A stretch of 64,000 nucleotides of DNA, from the NCBI GenBank assembly GCA_022827835.1, contig JAJEIO010000002.1, positions 1 to 64,000 of the forward strand. The letters are read 5' to 3'. A program made the translations under genes and the position numbers. The DNA comes from Candidatus Latescibacterota bacterium. Lineage in GTDB: Bacteria; Latescibacterota; UBA2968; UBA8231. Below are positions 34,932-44,147 of this stretch, in pieces (positions within the stretch are counted from its first letter, which is position 1; each line of letters starts with the position of its first letter). The notes beneath the pieces are model-generated. The model worked only from the letters and a program-made list of their open reading frames with translations. It was not told where the DNA came from and searched no databases.

Positions 34932-36569
34932 AGCGGGCTCGCGCACGATCAACACCTGATTCGCCGCCACATCGCGCAGCGTCTGGACTGTGCCACTAGG
35001 CCAGTGTAGGACGACGCTTTCGACGCTGGAGGCAGAGCCCAAGCCAAAGTGTACCTTGAGATCGCTGTGAGAGAGAAAACTGGTGCCACTGCGCACCTCG
35101 GCGACCTGGCGTTTACCTTGGGCGCTTATTTCGATCCGGGTGCCGATTCCATCGCGGTTGCTGCGGGTGCCTACGGTGGCGATTTGCAAGTAGTTGCCCT
35201 TGTTGCCACCATCGTTGCGCAGGAGATTGGGCGTGCTGTTGAGGTTTAAGATGAAGAGGTCTATATCGCCGTCGCGGTCGTAGTCGGCAAAGCTGGCACC
35301 TCGGCTCACCTCGACTAAGGCAAAGCCCGGCCCGGCGCGTTCGGAGACTTCGGCAAAGGTGCCGTCACCCAAGTTTTGGTAGAGAAAATTAGGCTCGGCA
35401 TAGCTGCTGTTGGTGTGGGGCAAGTCGGCTTGGGGATAGGTGTGGCCGTTGGCCGCAAAGAGATCTTGATCGCCGTCGTTATCAAAGTCGAAAAACCCCG
35501 TGCCCCATCCCACCTCGGGAGTGCCCCGCGCCGCAACGCGAGATACGAAGGATACGTCGAGAAAAAATCCACCGCCCTGATTTTTGTACAGGGTATTGTA
35601 CTCGCCTTCAAAGTTGGTGACAAAGATATCGAAGTAGCCATCGTTGTCGTAATCGCCGATCGCCGCGCCCATGCACCCCTGTTCGGTGCCATCGCCGCTA
35701 TAGGCCACGCCCGCGCTGAGGCCCTCATCGACAAAGGTGCCGTCGCCTTGGTTCTGGTACAGATTGTTAGGGGCCGAATCGTTGGCGACGAAAATATCGG
35801 GCCAGCCATTGCGGTCGAAATCGCCGAAGACGACCCCGTACCCATAATACTTTGCGCCAGCAATACCGGCTTCCTCGCTGCGGTCGGCCAAGGTGCCGTC
35901 ACCATTGTTGCGGTAGAATACATCTTCGGCGGGAAGCAAGCCGCGCGGACCGCAAAAAATATCGACGTTCTTCCATACGCAGGGGACGGTAGAAGTATAG
36001 TCCCGCGAAAAGTCGATATAATTGGCCACGTACAGATCGACATAGCCGTCTAGATCAGTATCGCCGAAAGCGCAGCCGACGCCCCATCTTTTGTCTCCGA
36101 CACCCGCTTTTTCAGTAATATCCTCAAACGTGCCATCGCCCTGATTCTGGTAGAAGGTATTGCGGCCGAAATTGGTCACATACAAGTCCAGATCGCCATC
36201 GTTGTCGTAGTCCGCGACAGCACAACCCATGGACCAACTCGTGTCGCCCACTCCAGCGGCGGTAGTAATATCGACAAAGCGATCCCCATGGTTGCGGTAG
36301 AGGCGGTTGGTCGGCTCCTGGCCCGGCGGGAAACCTTCAAAGCGGGAGCCATTGGCCACGTATAGATCTACGTCGCCGTCGCTGTCGTAATCGAAAAAGG
36401 CCGAACCACCCACAGCAGTTTCAACGATGTATTCTTGGGTGCTGCCCGAGACGTTCCGTGCCGTGATGCCGAGTGCGGCAGCTTGGTCGGTGAACTGAGT
36501 ACGCAGGGGTTGGGCTGCTAGGAGAGCCGTACACAGGAGGATGAAGACCCCGCTTACCAGCGCGTGCAT
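34926..36569 (-). CDS. CRTAC1/ASPIC-UnbV family protein
   Basis: Exported protein of 547 residues, the minimal form of the family: a signal peptide (about residues 1-19) leading straight into the propeller. Seven calcium-binding FG-GAP repeats are visible, including DYDSDGDVDLY, DYDNDGDLDLY, DTDLDGYVDLY and DYDRDGDIDLF, followed by a C-terminal ASPIC/UnbV domain (NRDGIGTRIE, SHSDLKVHFGLGSAS, LHWPSGTVQ). One repeat, DFDRNGWPDIF, has Asn for a usual Asp. No ribosome-binding site stands out. A GT-C-like membrane protein gene lies 47 bp upstream on the same strand. Proteins of this build are usually surface or periplasmic; ligand unknown. Confidence 0.9.
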   Translation of the reverse strand: MHALVSGVFILLCTALLAAQPLRTQFTDQAAALGITARNVSGSTQEYIVETAVGGSAFFDYDSDGDVDLYVANGSRFEGFPPGQEPTNRLYRNHGDRFVDITTAAGVGDTSWSMGCAVADYDNDGDLDLYVTNFGRNTFYQNQGDGTFEDITEKAGVGDKRWGVGCAFGDTDLDGYVDLYVANYIDFSRDYTSTVPCVWKNVDIFCGPRGLLPAEDVFYRNNGDGTLADRSEEAGIAGAKYYGYGVVFGDFDRNGWPDIFVANDSAPNNLYQNQGDGTFVDEGLSAGVAYSGDGTEQGCMGAAIGDYDNDGYFDIFVTNFEGEYNTLYKNQGGGFFLDVSFVSRVAARGTPEVGWGTGFFDFDNDGDQDLFAANGHTYPQADLPHTNSSYAEPNFLYQNLGDGTFAEVSERAGPGFALVEVSRGASFADYDRDGDIDLFILNLNSTPNLLRNDGGNKGNYLQIATVGTRSNRDGIGTRIEISAQGKRQVAEVRSGTSFLSHSDLKVHFGLGSASSVESVVLHWPSGTVQTLRDVAANQVLIVREPAD

Positions 36570-36616
36570 CGCTTTTGCTGTGAAACCAAAGACGAGAGCA
36601 GTGTGAACGTCATACT

Positions 36617-38323
36617 TTAAGGAGCGGAAATTTTTTCAGCAAAAAACTGGAGATCGAAATAGTTCAAGGACCCATCGTCCACTTCCACGGTGGGCTGCAG
36701 AGCACCACCCCGGTACTGAGTGAGAAAAATATAGGACTTGTACCCTCGGTCTGAAAGACGCTGCAACAGGCGCTCGTAGTGTCCCGGGGTGGCAACGTAG
36801 AAGAAGGGCCTTTGGTAAAATTCGCCGCAGAGGGCGTGGGGAACCCAGCGCTGGTTGGTGATGACGACCTCTTCGCGGCGCTGGTGCATCTCGCTATTGA
36901 GGCGATAAGAGAACTCTTTCTTCTCCGCGAGAATCGAAACTCCGTACACTTGAGCGGCAAAGCTAAGCAATAGAACAGCACCCACCGCTAGGACGCCTCC
37001 GCTGAAGTAGGACCGCTGGCGTTCTAGCCAGTCAATCAAGTTTCCGGCTGCTAAGACCGCGAAGAGCGGGTAGAGGAACAGAAAGTAGCGGTTGCCCCAG
37101 TGGATGCCCATGGAACCCACCTTGGGCGCAGCCAAGGCGTAGAGGGCAGCAAAGCTCAAGGCGACCAGCCAAATCCAGCGTCTAAAAGAAAGCGCGTCGG
37201 AATCGGCTGAACGCAAGAAGGCTAGGGCTACAAAGGGAGCCGAAGCAAAGAAAGCGTTGGACGATTTGAGCATGTAGTCGATGGGGCTCGTAAAAAAGAA
37301 ATAGCCCCCAAGGGATAAACCGGCACTTATCAGGGCCACCACGCTGTACGCGGGTACGGCCTTTTGCAAAGCCGGGGGCGCAAAGCGCGGACTGAGTACA
37401 AAGGCGAGGACGAACGGCAAGGTGAGGACGAGAGATAACGAGGGGATCGGGTTGGACGCTATGAAGAGGTTGTAAAACACCCGCGGCCGCGCCGCGAGAT
37501 GGTGGACCCAGTCGGCGGCAATAGCTAGGTGCGTATTCAAATGGTAACCAAAGGGATGGCCGATGGTCAGCCATTGGAAAAGCCAGAGCGGCAGGAGGGA
37601 AACCAAGAGAATCAGGGCCGACGAGACGAGGATTTTTAATCTGCCTGCACTGGCATAATAGGCGGTACATAGGGCCAGCACTAGGCAAAGCAAATAGAAC
37701 TCGTCTCTGAAATAGACCGATAGTCCAGCGGTAGCCATGCCCAAGCATAGGTACTTGGGAGCGGAGTCTGCGAGAAACTGCAACAGATAGCGCACACTCC
37801 AAATCGCCAAGCAAATCGCCGGGGTGTGTTCCCAGAAGACCAGACTGTAGAAGAGCACCGGAGTACAGAGTCCGGCGGTGAGGACGGCGACATGCCCGAC
37901 TGCAATTCGCTGGGAGACCAAACGCGCCACTTGGGCCAAGCCGGCCAGCATGGCCAGCGAGGAGAGTGCCGGTAACAGATAAAGACCCCAATGACCTAGA
38001 TTGTCAAAGAAAAGGGCGGAGATAAGAGCAAATACCGGCGAGAAAACGGAATAGAGTTTCCCGGACTCGACGCGCGTGAAATAATAGGGCAGGGGATTAT
38101 AGACGAAATCCGGATCGACGACCTGCCCCGACCAAGGGATAGAAAAATCTGTGTAGCGACTGTTGGCTAAGGCTTGGACTTGGAGGAATTTGTTGGCGTT
38201 ATCAGTAATCCAAAAGCCGCGTTTTTCGAGGGCGCAGAGGGCGGCGAAATAGCAAATGGCGACGGCGAGTAGAGAGCACAGGACCGATTTGCCGGGATGG
38301 AATCGGCGCAAGAGGACGACCAT
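36617..38323 (-). CDS. GT-C-like polytopic membrane protein (glycosyltransferase 39-type)
   Basis: Membrane protein of 568 residues with about 10-11 hydrophobic segments and a C-terminal soluble region of about 110 residues. The first loop contains ITDNANKFLQ with Asp41, the position of the catalytic acidic residue in PMT/ArnT-type lipid-sugar transferases. WEHTP (164-168) and RDE (206-208) are further motifs in that family's positions. WGNRYFLFLYPLF lies late in the protein. I infer transfer of a sugar from a polyprenyl carrier to an exported protein or lipid, which would suit the many exported proteins around it; no direct proof. The start has no clear ribosome-binding site. Alone it cannot define a glycosylation pathway. 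Confidence 0.65.
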   Translation of the reverse strand: MVVLLRRFHPGKSVLCSLLAVAICYFAALCALEKRGFWITDNANKFLQVQALANSRYTDFSIPWSGQVVDPDFVYNPLPYYFTRVESGKLYSVFSPVFALISALFFDNLGHWGLYLLPALSSLAMLAGLAQVARLVSQRIAVGHVAVLTAGLCTPVLFYSLVFWEHTPAICLAIWSVRYLLQFLADSAPKYLCLGMATAGLSVYFRDEFYLLCLVLALCTAYYASAGRLKILVSSALILLVSLLPLWLFQWLTIGHPFGYHLNTHLAIAADWVHHLAARPRVFYNLFIASNPIPSLSLVLTLPFVLAFVLSPRFAPPALQKAVPAYSVVALISAGLSLGGYFFFTSPIDYMLKSSNAFFASAPFVALAFLRSADSDALSFRRWIWLVALSFAALYALAAPKVGSMGIHWGNRYFLFLYPLFAVLAAGNLIDWLERQRSYFSGGVLAVGAVLLLSFAAQVYGVSILAEKKEFSYRLNSEMHQRREEVVITNQRWVPHALCGEFYQRPFFYVATPGHYERLLQRLSDRGYKSYIFLTQYRGGALQPTVEVDDGSLNYFDLQFFAEKISAP

Positions 38324-38355
38324 ATATGGAATGCAGCAGAATTTAGCGGTGCGGC

Positions 38356-39390
38356 TTACGGCGCACTAGCCGACAAATTGTCGAAGACGATGAACTGATG
38401 CCCGGCCAAGCCGAGTCGCTCGGCTAGTTCATAACCAGCGCTCATGGGTAGCGAGGGGTTCAATTCCACAATCATCAAGTCCCGCTCCCCGGTGCCGATC
38501 CGGCCCAACTTACCCAGCCCGTCCAAGTTGCTCAAGAGGGCATTGCTGCCAATGTAGAGGCTTTTGCCCACTTGCCTGAGATTGTCCAACCCATCCAGAT
38601 TTTGCAGGATTTGGTTGCGGTTTATGCTCAAAGCGCCTCCAACCTCCGCCAGAGCGTTCAATCCCTCCAAGCTCTCGAGGACGGGATGCTCATCAATGGC
38701 CAACCCACCCTTAATAGTCTCAATCCCGTTCAAACCCCGCAGGTCTTTGAGCGCACCATTGAATATGAGCAGCAAATCCCCCTCTACCACTGAGAGGCTA
38801 CCTAGACCCTTTAGGTCTCGCAGGGCCTTGTTATCCCTGATTTTGATGCTACTCCCCACGTGAGTCAGCCCGCTCAGACCATCTATGTTAATCAACTCGG
38901 TCGTGGCATCAACGAAGAGATGGCCATCGACGCGCCTGAGCGCTTTAAGCCCATCCAGATCCCGCAGCGAAAAATTGCAGCTAATCTCGAAATTTCCCCC
39001 CACGCGTTCTAGCTGTTCCAGCCCTTGCAGTGCAATCAATCCATTGGAGAGAATGTCGAAATCACCCTCTACATAGCTGAGATTGTGCAACCCCTTCAGG
39101 TCGGTCAGTGCCCCGTTATTCCGAATTGCGAAATCTCCCTCTACTCCGACCAGATTGCGCAGCGGCTCCATGCTGCTCAAGTACGCGTCCTCCAATAAAA
39201 AATCCCCCTGCACCACAAAGGCTCCCTTCTGCGCCCCCGCCCAAGCATCTAACTCCTCCTGAGACTCAATAACTATCGCCCCAGGCCCGCCAACCGCCAG
39301 CGGCTCTTCAGCTCCCTCCTGACAGCCGATCCAAAGGGTGGCTCCTAGGACAGACGCGCCAAAACCCCATCTCCAACTAGCCATACTCAT
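38356..39390 (-). CDS. L-domain-like repeat protein, possible lipoprotein
   Basis: Exported protein of 344 residues. The N-terminus (WGFGASVLGATLWIGCQ) is a signal with a cysteine at 23, but the residues before the Cys (WIG) make a weak lipobox. About ten repeats of ~24 residues follow, each of the form LxxLxGLxxLxxVxGxLxIxxNxx, as in bacterial proteins with receptor L-domain-like or leucine-rich folds; clear units begin at LRDLDGL and LESLEGL. Such solenoids are binding modules. The start overlaps the PPIase stop by 4 bp (ATGA), so translation is coupled. A longer relative lies at 52.3 kb. An ATG six bases downstream is an equally good start. Confidence 0.75.
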   Translation of the reverse strand: MSMASWRWGFGASVLGATLWIGCQEGAEEPLAVGGPGAIVIESQEELDAWAGAQKGAFVVQGDFLLEDAYLSSMEPLRNLVGVEGDFAIRNNGALTDLKGLHNLSYVEGDFDILSNGLIALQGLEQLERVGGNFEISCNFSLRDLDGLKALRRVDGHLFVDATTELINIDGLSGLTHVGSSIKIRDNKALRDLKGLGSLSVVEGDLLLIFNGALKDLRGLNGIETIKGGLAIDEHPVLESLEGLNALAEVGGALSINRNQILQNLDGLDNLRQVGKSLYIGSNALLSNLDGLGKLGRIGTGERDLMIVELNPSLPMSAGYELAERLGLAGHQFIVFDNLSASAP

Positions 39391-41057
39391 CCCCCCTGCA
39401 CGTCTTCCTCCTCCTCTTGAATTTTCAACAAGTTATCCTCGAAAATTTCGACCGAGTACTTCTTGTGTAACCCGCGCATATACTGCACGTACGCCTTTTG
39501 CGAACGTGCAATTTTCACATAAGCCCGCGCCCGTCGCTCCGAAAAAACATGGTAGGGCTTCTTGGGGGCTGGTTGCTTTTCCTCCACCTTGAATACCGAA
39601 TACCCTCCTCTCACCTTTACCGGTCCCCCGACATCCCCCACCTGCAGCTCTTTGGCTACTTTGTAGATATCTTGGTACAGCCCAATCGGACTCAAGACCA
39701 ACTGCCCCTCGTGGTGCGCCCGCTCCTTGCGAATCGTATAGTCCCTAGCCAACTGCACCGCGTCAGCACCCCCCACCAACTCCTCTTTCAGGCTGTGGGC
39801 CTGCTCCTTAAAGGCCACCAGAATCTCGGTCGTGACAATGTTCTCAAAGCCCTGAAACTTCTCGGGATTTTGATCGTAGAAGGCGCGTGCCTCTGCATCG
39901 GTGATCGGCGGCAGCCGCTCCTCAACCTCTCGCTTTCTCAACGCGCTCACCAGCATATCGCTGCGCTTATTGTCCACCGCCGCGAGGATTATCTGATTTT
40001 TATCCAGTCCCTTGTTGCGTGCCTCTGCCAGAAACATCCGATTGGGGACGGCCGAATCCTGTAGATAATCGACGATCCAGGTTCGCTCGTAATCGCGCTC
40101 ATACCCCTCTGCTTTCTCCGGTATGCTCAGCACGAGATCGTCAATGGTGATCGCGCCGCCGTTGTAGCGGCACAATATCTCTTCGCCCTCCTCGGGCGAC
40201 GCCACCCGTTCTTCAGGCGACAGCACTAGGCGCATCAGCACGTGGTCTATCTTGTCGTAGTGAATTTGCGGCGCGTACTGGTCGCTGAGCGAATCGCGCA
40301 GGGCTTGGGCGCGCTGTAGGCGCTTTTGGGCGAAGACCTCCTCCCTGACGAATCGGGCTACCTCCCGAAAGGTGACTGGCGCGTCGTCTAAAACCTTGGC
40401 GATCAAGTAGCGCTGCGGGTCGCCGCCCCACGGCAGCGGCTCGGAAACCTCGCCGACCTGCATGGAAAAGATGCTCCGCAGCGGTGGAGCCGTATCGTCA
40501 ATCGTATAGTACTTTTTTACATCCCCGCCCTGGTCCCGCGTCGCCTCGTAGAGCGAGTGCTCTCTGGCCAGTTGACTGAAATCAGCGCCAGCCTCTAGTT
40601 CGTCGAGCAGGTCGAGGGCCTCGTCTCGGGTCGCTACCAAAATACCCGCATAGCGCAATGCGCGATCCCGATGCGAATCCCGGTAGTGCTGCATCAACTC
40701 CTCTTCGACAATGGAAATCCGCTGATCAATCTCGATACTTCTGTAGAGCCTGACGGTCTGGTCCTGGGCGAACTGCTCGAGCTTGTGCTTAAACTCCCGT
40801 TCGTCGCCAATACCAGCTCGTTCCGCTTCGGCGAGCAATAGTTTCTTGTCAATCAGTCCATTGAGCAGAATCCGGTCGGCCTCGACACCGGTCTTACCCA
40901 TCTGGTAGGCTTTGGGAATATTCGCGGCATAGGCTCTGAATTCGCTGACGGCGATGGGTTGGTCTGCTATCTGGGCAAGCACTAGATCGTCTTGGGCTAC
41001 ACAGGGAAGCCAGAGCCCTAGGATGCAAACGCCTGAGCGCAGTATTCCATTCTTCAT
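39387..41057 (-). CDS. Periplasmic peptidyl-prolyl isomerase with two rotamase-like domains
   Basis: SurA/PrsA-type folding factor of 556 residues with a signal peptide ending near CVAQ (about residue 21). A helical SurA-like N-terminal chaperone region (about 25-130) precedes a first parvulin-like domain (about 135-235; GILVATRDEA, FSQLAREHS, QGGDVKKY, YLIAKVLDD). A second, weaker one (about 395-500) contains TTEILVAFKE, RDYTIRKE and GGYSVFKVEE. Canonical active-site residues are only partly kept in the second copy, so it may be a chaperone module. Neighbouring genes encode exported repeat proteins and large outer-membrane proteins, its likely clients. No clear ribosome-binding site before the ATG; 25 bp separate it from the upstream gene. 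Confidence 0.85.
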   Translation of the reverse strand: MKNGILRSGVCILGLWLPCVAQDDLVLAQIADQPIAVSEFRAYAANIPKAYQMGKTGVEADRILLNGLIDKKLLLAEAERAGIGDEREFKHKLEQFAQDQTVRLYRSIEIDQRISIVEEELMQHYRDSHRDRALRYAGILVATRDEALDLLDELEAGADFSQLAREHSLYEATRDQGGDVKKYYTIDDTAPPLRSIFSMQVGEVSEPLPWGGDPQRYLIAKVLDDAPVTFREVARFVREEVFAQKRLQRAQALRDSLSDQYAPQIHYDKIDHVLMRLVLSPEERVASPEEGEEILCRYNGGAITIDDLVLSIPEKAEGYERDYERTWIVDYLQDSAVPNRMFLAEARNKGLDKNQIILAAVDNKRSDMLVSALRKREVEERLPPITDAEARAFYDQNPEKFQGFENIVTTEILVAFKEQAHSLKEELVGGADAVQLARDYTIRKERAHHEGQLVLSPIGLYQDIYKVAKELQVGDVGGPVKVRGGYSVFKVEEKQPAPKKPYHVFSERRARAYVKIARSQKAYVQYMRGLHKKYSVEIFEDNLLKIQEEEEDVQGG

Positions 41058-41082
41058 AAATCTAAAACCATAGTTTGTAGGG

Positions 41083-43005
41083 TTAATAAACTAGCCGCAC
41101 GACTGCGACTTCGACGTCCTTGGCCTTGTCCGAATCGACTTCGAGACGCAAGAGATAGAGTCCAGGGAGTAGCAGGTTGCCCGCATCATCCACGCCCTCC
41201 CAAGTAGCCGAGAACCGGCCACTAGCCGCTGTACTATGGGCCACCTCGCATCGCTTCACTCCCGCCAGATCGTAGAGATCAATCGTCACTGGCACATCGC
41301 CGCTGAGGTTTACCAGATCGTATTCAATCTGCAGTAAATCGTTGACACCGTCCCCGTTAGGGGTAAAAAGCGGCGGCGAAAGCCACAATGCCTTGACCGC
41401 TGGATTGGCCACCGTACTCAACCCGACGCTCAGGGTATTGCTCTCGGCCAGATCATCGGCGTTCCCCGCCGTGATGCGCTGGCGCACTTCATGGGGGAGT
41501 TGACTGTCGAAGACCCGGCCCGAAAATACCGTGCCTACCTGAAAAACCTCAGCCTGAAATTCGACCTCGACCAACTCACCCGTGCGGTTGAGATCGATTC
41601 GCGGTACTTGTACCACAAAGCTCTTCGCGTCTCTTTCCGCGATGGTAAAATCCTGTTCTTCGCCGCCGATGTACACTGCGTCAATGCTCGTGACTTCTAT
41701 GGGGGTGTCGATCTCAATGCTGTCGAAGCCGAGATCATTTTGCTCTAAGTTGGGCAGGATTTTGTAGATGAATTGGACGACCTCGCCCACCTCGACTTGG
41801 TGCGGCACGATCTCGGCCAGCACTTGGCTGGCCACCGGAGGTTGGGAGACGCTAAACTGCAAGTACTCCATGCGTCCGGCCGCAAGCGCCCGCTCCGAGA
41901 GAAAGTCCGCCTTGAACTGCAAGTAGCGCCGAGGCCGTAAACCCACTAATTCGGAATGCCCCCGATCGAAATCGAGCGGCGGCGTCCAGAACTCCCAACT
42001 TTCGTTGTCCGGACTGATCCCGGCTTTCTCGCCTGCCTCCAGTCTGTTATAGCGGTCCAGGGTGAGCGGTTCGCCGCTGACTGCAAAGCGGGAGCGCTCG
42101 TCGCCTCTGAACGTGAAGCGCCAATAGAAATTGGGATCTGTGTCGTCGCCGCTGCGCATGCTCAGATTGACCGTTGCGCCTTGATCTCGGCTGCCCGACC
42201 AAGTCAACTCACCTAGGCTAGAAGCCATGCCCAAATCAATGACATTGGATACATAGCTGGCCTGCGAGGCAAAGCCATCCCCGAAGATCTCAAATTCGGC
42301 GATCTCCCAATTGCCAACAGGTGCCTTAAAAAGAATTTCGGCAATGGGTCGATCGGGCAGTTCCAAATCGAGAAAGGGCTCCAAATTATTGGCGACTGAG
42401 AACACGACATCGTAATCGAGAAAGGCCCCGCGCCAATGGTATTGCCCTTCTCGGGTTCCCTTTTTGCGCGAATCGCCGTCGTTGGTTCCTATCTCGAACA
42501 CCTCGATGAAGCGCTGGTGGGCAAAGCGCTCCGTGGTAGAAATTTTGATGCGTCGGATGGGAAACAGTCCGTTCAACTCAAACCAGATGCCCTTCTTGCA
42601 CGGCGAGCAGTCGGCCGACTGGCTGCGGCCACTGCCCAAATAGGCAGTGGTCAGATCGCCGTCCATCAAGAAGTCTAAGAGGGCTTCCGATTGCCAACCG
42701 TAGGAATTGTTCGAGCGTATGCCACCGCCCCGCTCCCGAATCAGCGGCGTCAGATTGACGGTGGGGTCTAGGCGCTGAGGCTCAATAGAATGGGTTGCGA
42801 CCTCCAAGAGGTCTATCCTACCGAGCTGTTTTTCGTCCACACCAGCCCAAGACAACTGGATAAATTCAAAGTTTCCATCCACTTCCGGCGGCGGCAACTC
42901 CTCCCCGCCAATGCGATACACGGTGAGCGCCTCGACTTCAGCTAGCTCATAGCATAAGCTCCCTACTAGCACAGCCGACAAAAGTCGCAGCAAATTCCCT
43001 CTCAT
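41083..43005 (-). CDS. Discoidin-like surface protein with TPNGDG/FlgD-like C-terminal domain
   Basis: Exported protein of 640 residues; signal peptide about 1-27. The N-terminal third resembles an F5/8 type C (discoidin) domain: ALLDFLMDGDLTTAYLG, GIWFELNGLFPIRRIKIS. Middle beta-sandwich regions follow, and the C-terminal module has FTPNGDGVND (about 547-556) and an FlgD-like Ig strand pattern (VTIDLYDLAGVK, LPGLYLLRLE), ending in VRLVY. TPNGDGxN is typical of gliding-associated C-terminal domains that guide type IX secretion in Bacteroidota; a type IX system has not been shown here. AGGAGG six bases before the ATG fixes the start. Three relatives are at 49.9, 56.9 and 63.3 kb. A good terminator lies before its promoter region. 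Confidence 0.82.
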   Translation of the reverse strand: MRGNLLRLLSAVLVGSLCYELAEVEALTVYRIGGEELPPPEVDGNFEFIQLSWAGVDEKQLGRIDLLEVATHSIEPQRLDPTVNLTPLIRERGGGIRSNNSYGWQSEALLDFLMDGDLTTAYLGSGRSQSADCSPCKKGIWFELNGLFPIRRIKISTTERFAHQRFIEVFEIGTNDGDSRKKGTREGQYHWRGAFLDYDVVFSVANNLEPFLDLELPDRPIAEILFKAPVGNWEIAEFEIFGDGFASQASYVSNVIDLGMASSLGELTWSGSRDQGATVNLSMRSGDDTDPNFYWRFTFRGDERSRFAVSGEPLTLDRYNRLEAGEKAGISPDNESWEFWTPPLDFDRGHSELVGLRPRRYLQFKADFLSERALAAGRMEYLQFSVSQPPVASQVLAEIVPHQVEVGEVVQFIYKILPNLEQNDLGFDSIEIDTPIEVTSIDAVYIGGEEQDFTIAERDAKSFVVQVPRIDLNRTGELVEVEFQAEVFQVGTVFSGRVFDSQLPHEVRQRITAGNADDLAESNTLSVGLSTVANPAVKALWLSPPLFTPNGDGVNDLLQIEYDLVNLSGDVPVTIDLYDLAGVKRCEVAHSTAASGRFSATWEGVDDAGNLLLPGLYLLRLEVDSDKAKDVEVAVVRLVY

Positions 43006-43047
43006 TATCTACCTCCTGCCCCGGTAGATGATCCAGATAGTAAATAA

Positions 43048-43080
43048 AAGAAGGGAGGGAATAGAATTCCCCCCCTTCTT
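43048..43080 (-). terminator. Rho-independent terminator
   Basis: Two 15-base arms, AAGAAGGGAGGGAAT and ATTCCCCCCCTTCTT, with one mismatch and a 3-base loop. On the minus strand the stem is followed by TTTTATTTA, and it sits about 30 bp after the stop of the gene at 43111, so it should end that transcript. It is the most convincing terminator in the window. Confidence 0.85.
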
Positions 43081-43110
43081 TATGAGGCGCTTATGCGGCG
43101 CAAAAACCGC

Positions 43111-44031
43111 TTATTTGCCGAATGAAGCCTTGATCTGGCCCCAAGTGTTGTCTTCAACGGCTGTGGGCGCGATACCTTCAAAAGCAGAATCGTCAACGCC
43201 CAGCAGCACCCAATCGGCCAAGAAATCAGCGTCGCCAAAGGATTCGATGTTGGGACTGATGGCCCAGCGCGAATGACAGTTACAGTCGTCGGATAGCTCG
43301 GCATCAGTATCGAAGACGTGCCCTGTAAGGCCGATGATCTGGTCCTGCTCGAAGTCGTGCAGGACGCTTCCGGCGGGATCTTCCCAGTTGAAGTCGTCCC
43401 AATAGACGCTCCACCATTCGGCCCGTTGGCGCATCTCCTCAAAGGAATTGGGAGCCGTGCCGCTAAACCAATAGGCGTGGTCGGAGTACGGCGGCGTGTC
43501 GTACCAGGTAGCTTGGGTCATCCAAAACCAGTTCCACTCTCCCTCACGGGCTTGGCCATTGTCGAACCAATAGTGGCTGATTTGGGCATGGCGACCGCGC
43601 TGGCGTGCCTTCTCCTCGTCGGTCTGGCCTTCCAGATCCCAGAAGGAGCCGCCCGAGTGATCGGCGTCCACAGTCGTTTCGACCGACTCGTTGCCCAACT
43701 GGTACTTATCGTCAAAGCGCTCGTAGGCCCAGTAGATGCGGTTGGTTTCCTCGTTCCAAGTGGGAATCCAGCGAAAGGAAATCGAGGACACGTCCAGATC
43801 GCCGGTGTAGATCCACGGCCGGGCCGTGCTCTGTACGACGCTCTGCTCGGTGATCCAAAATTCCTCGGGAATGATATCCCATTCGCTCAGATCGGCATCT
43901 AAGACCGGAAGGTGCGTCTCGGGCCATTGCCACACCGCGCCAATAAAATCGGGCGGATCGTGGGCTTGTACCTGGGTGCTTAAGCCGAGCAAAAGCACAG
44001 GAGTAAATAAGACGGATAAAGCTTTCTTCAA
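43111..44031 (-). CDS. Exported protein with CBM9/DOMON-like N-terminal motif
   Basis: Protein of 306 residues starting at TTG 44031. This unusual start is preferred because a perfect AAGGAGG stands six bases upstream and the product begins with a textbook signal peptide (KKALSVLFTPVLLLGLS...QA). The mature N-terminus contains LPVLDADLSEWD, the typical first strand of CBM9 or DOMON-type beta-sandwiches that bind sugars or heme. The rest is very rich in Trp, Tyr and Asp. Near the C-terminus CNCH resembles but is not a CxxCH heme site. Flanked by its own terminator and a 116-bp leader, it looks like a single, well-expressed gene. Ligand unknown. Confidence 0.75.
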   Translation of the reverse strand: MKKALSVLFTPVLLLGLSTQVQAHDPPDFIGAVWQWPETHLPVLDADLSEWDIIPEEFWITEQSVVQSTARPWIYTGDLDVSSISFRWIPTWNEETNRIYWAYERFDDKYQLGNESVETTVDADHSGGSFWDLEGQTDEEKARQRGRHAQISHYWFDNGQAREGEWNWFWMTQATWYDTPPYSDHAYWFSGTAPNSFEEMRQRAEWWSVYWDDFNWEDPAGSVLHDFEQDQIIGLTGHVFDTDAELSDDCNCHSRWAISPNIESFGDADFLADWVLLGVDDSAFEGIAPTAVEDNTWGQIKASFGK

Positions 44032-44037
44032 GGCGAA

Positions 44038-44044
44038 CCTCCTT
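44038..44044 (-). promoter_or_regulatory. Strong ribosome-binding site for a TTG start
   Basis: AAGGAGG on the minus strand, six bases before TTG 44031. It decides the start of the CBM9-like protein against an ATG 63 bases upstream that would put a basic, non-signal extension before the signal peptide. Confidence 0.85.
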
Positions 44045-44147
44045 CTTAGGGTAGAAGTGTGAGTTTTTGAAGGCTGGGTACGGTAAAGCATCACTTAGTT
44101 TCTACGCTCTGTAATTAATAAAAATAGCCTATGAGGTCAAGCAAAAA

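Noticed and set aside
43111-43160. CNCH near the C-terminus as a cytochrome c heme site.
   Set aside because: The heme c motif needs CxxCH; here the cysteines are separated by a single residue. The motif lies further upstream in the gene than this stop-proximal stretch and was not called as a feature.
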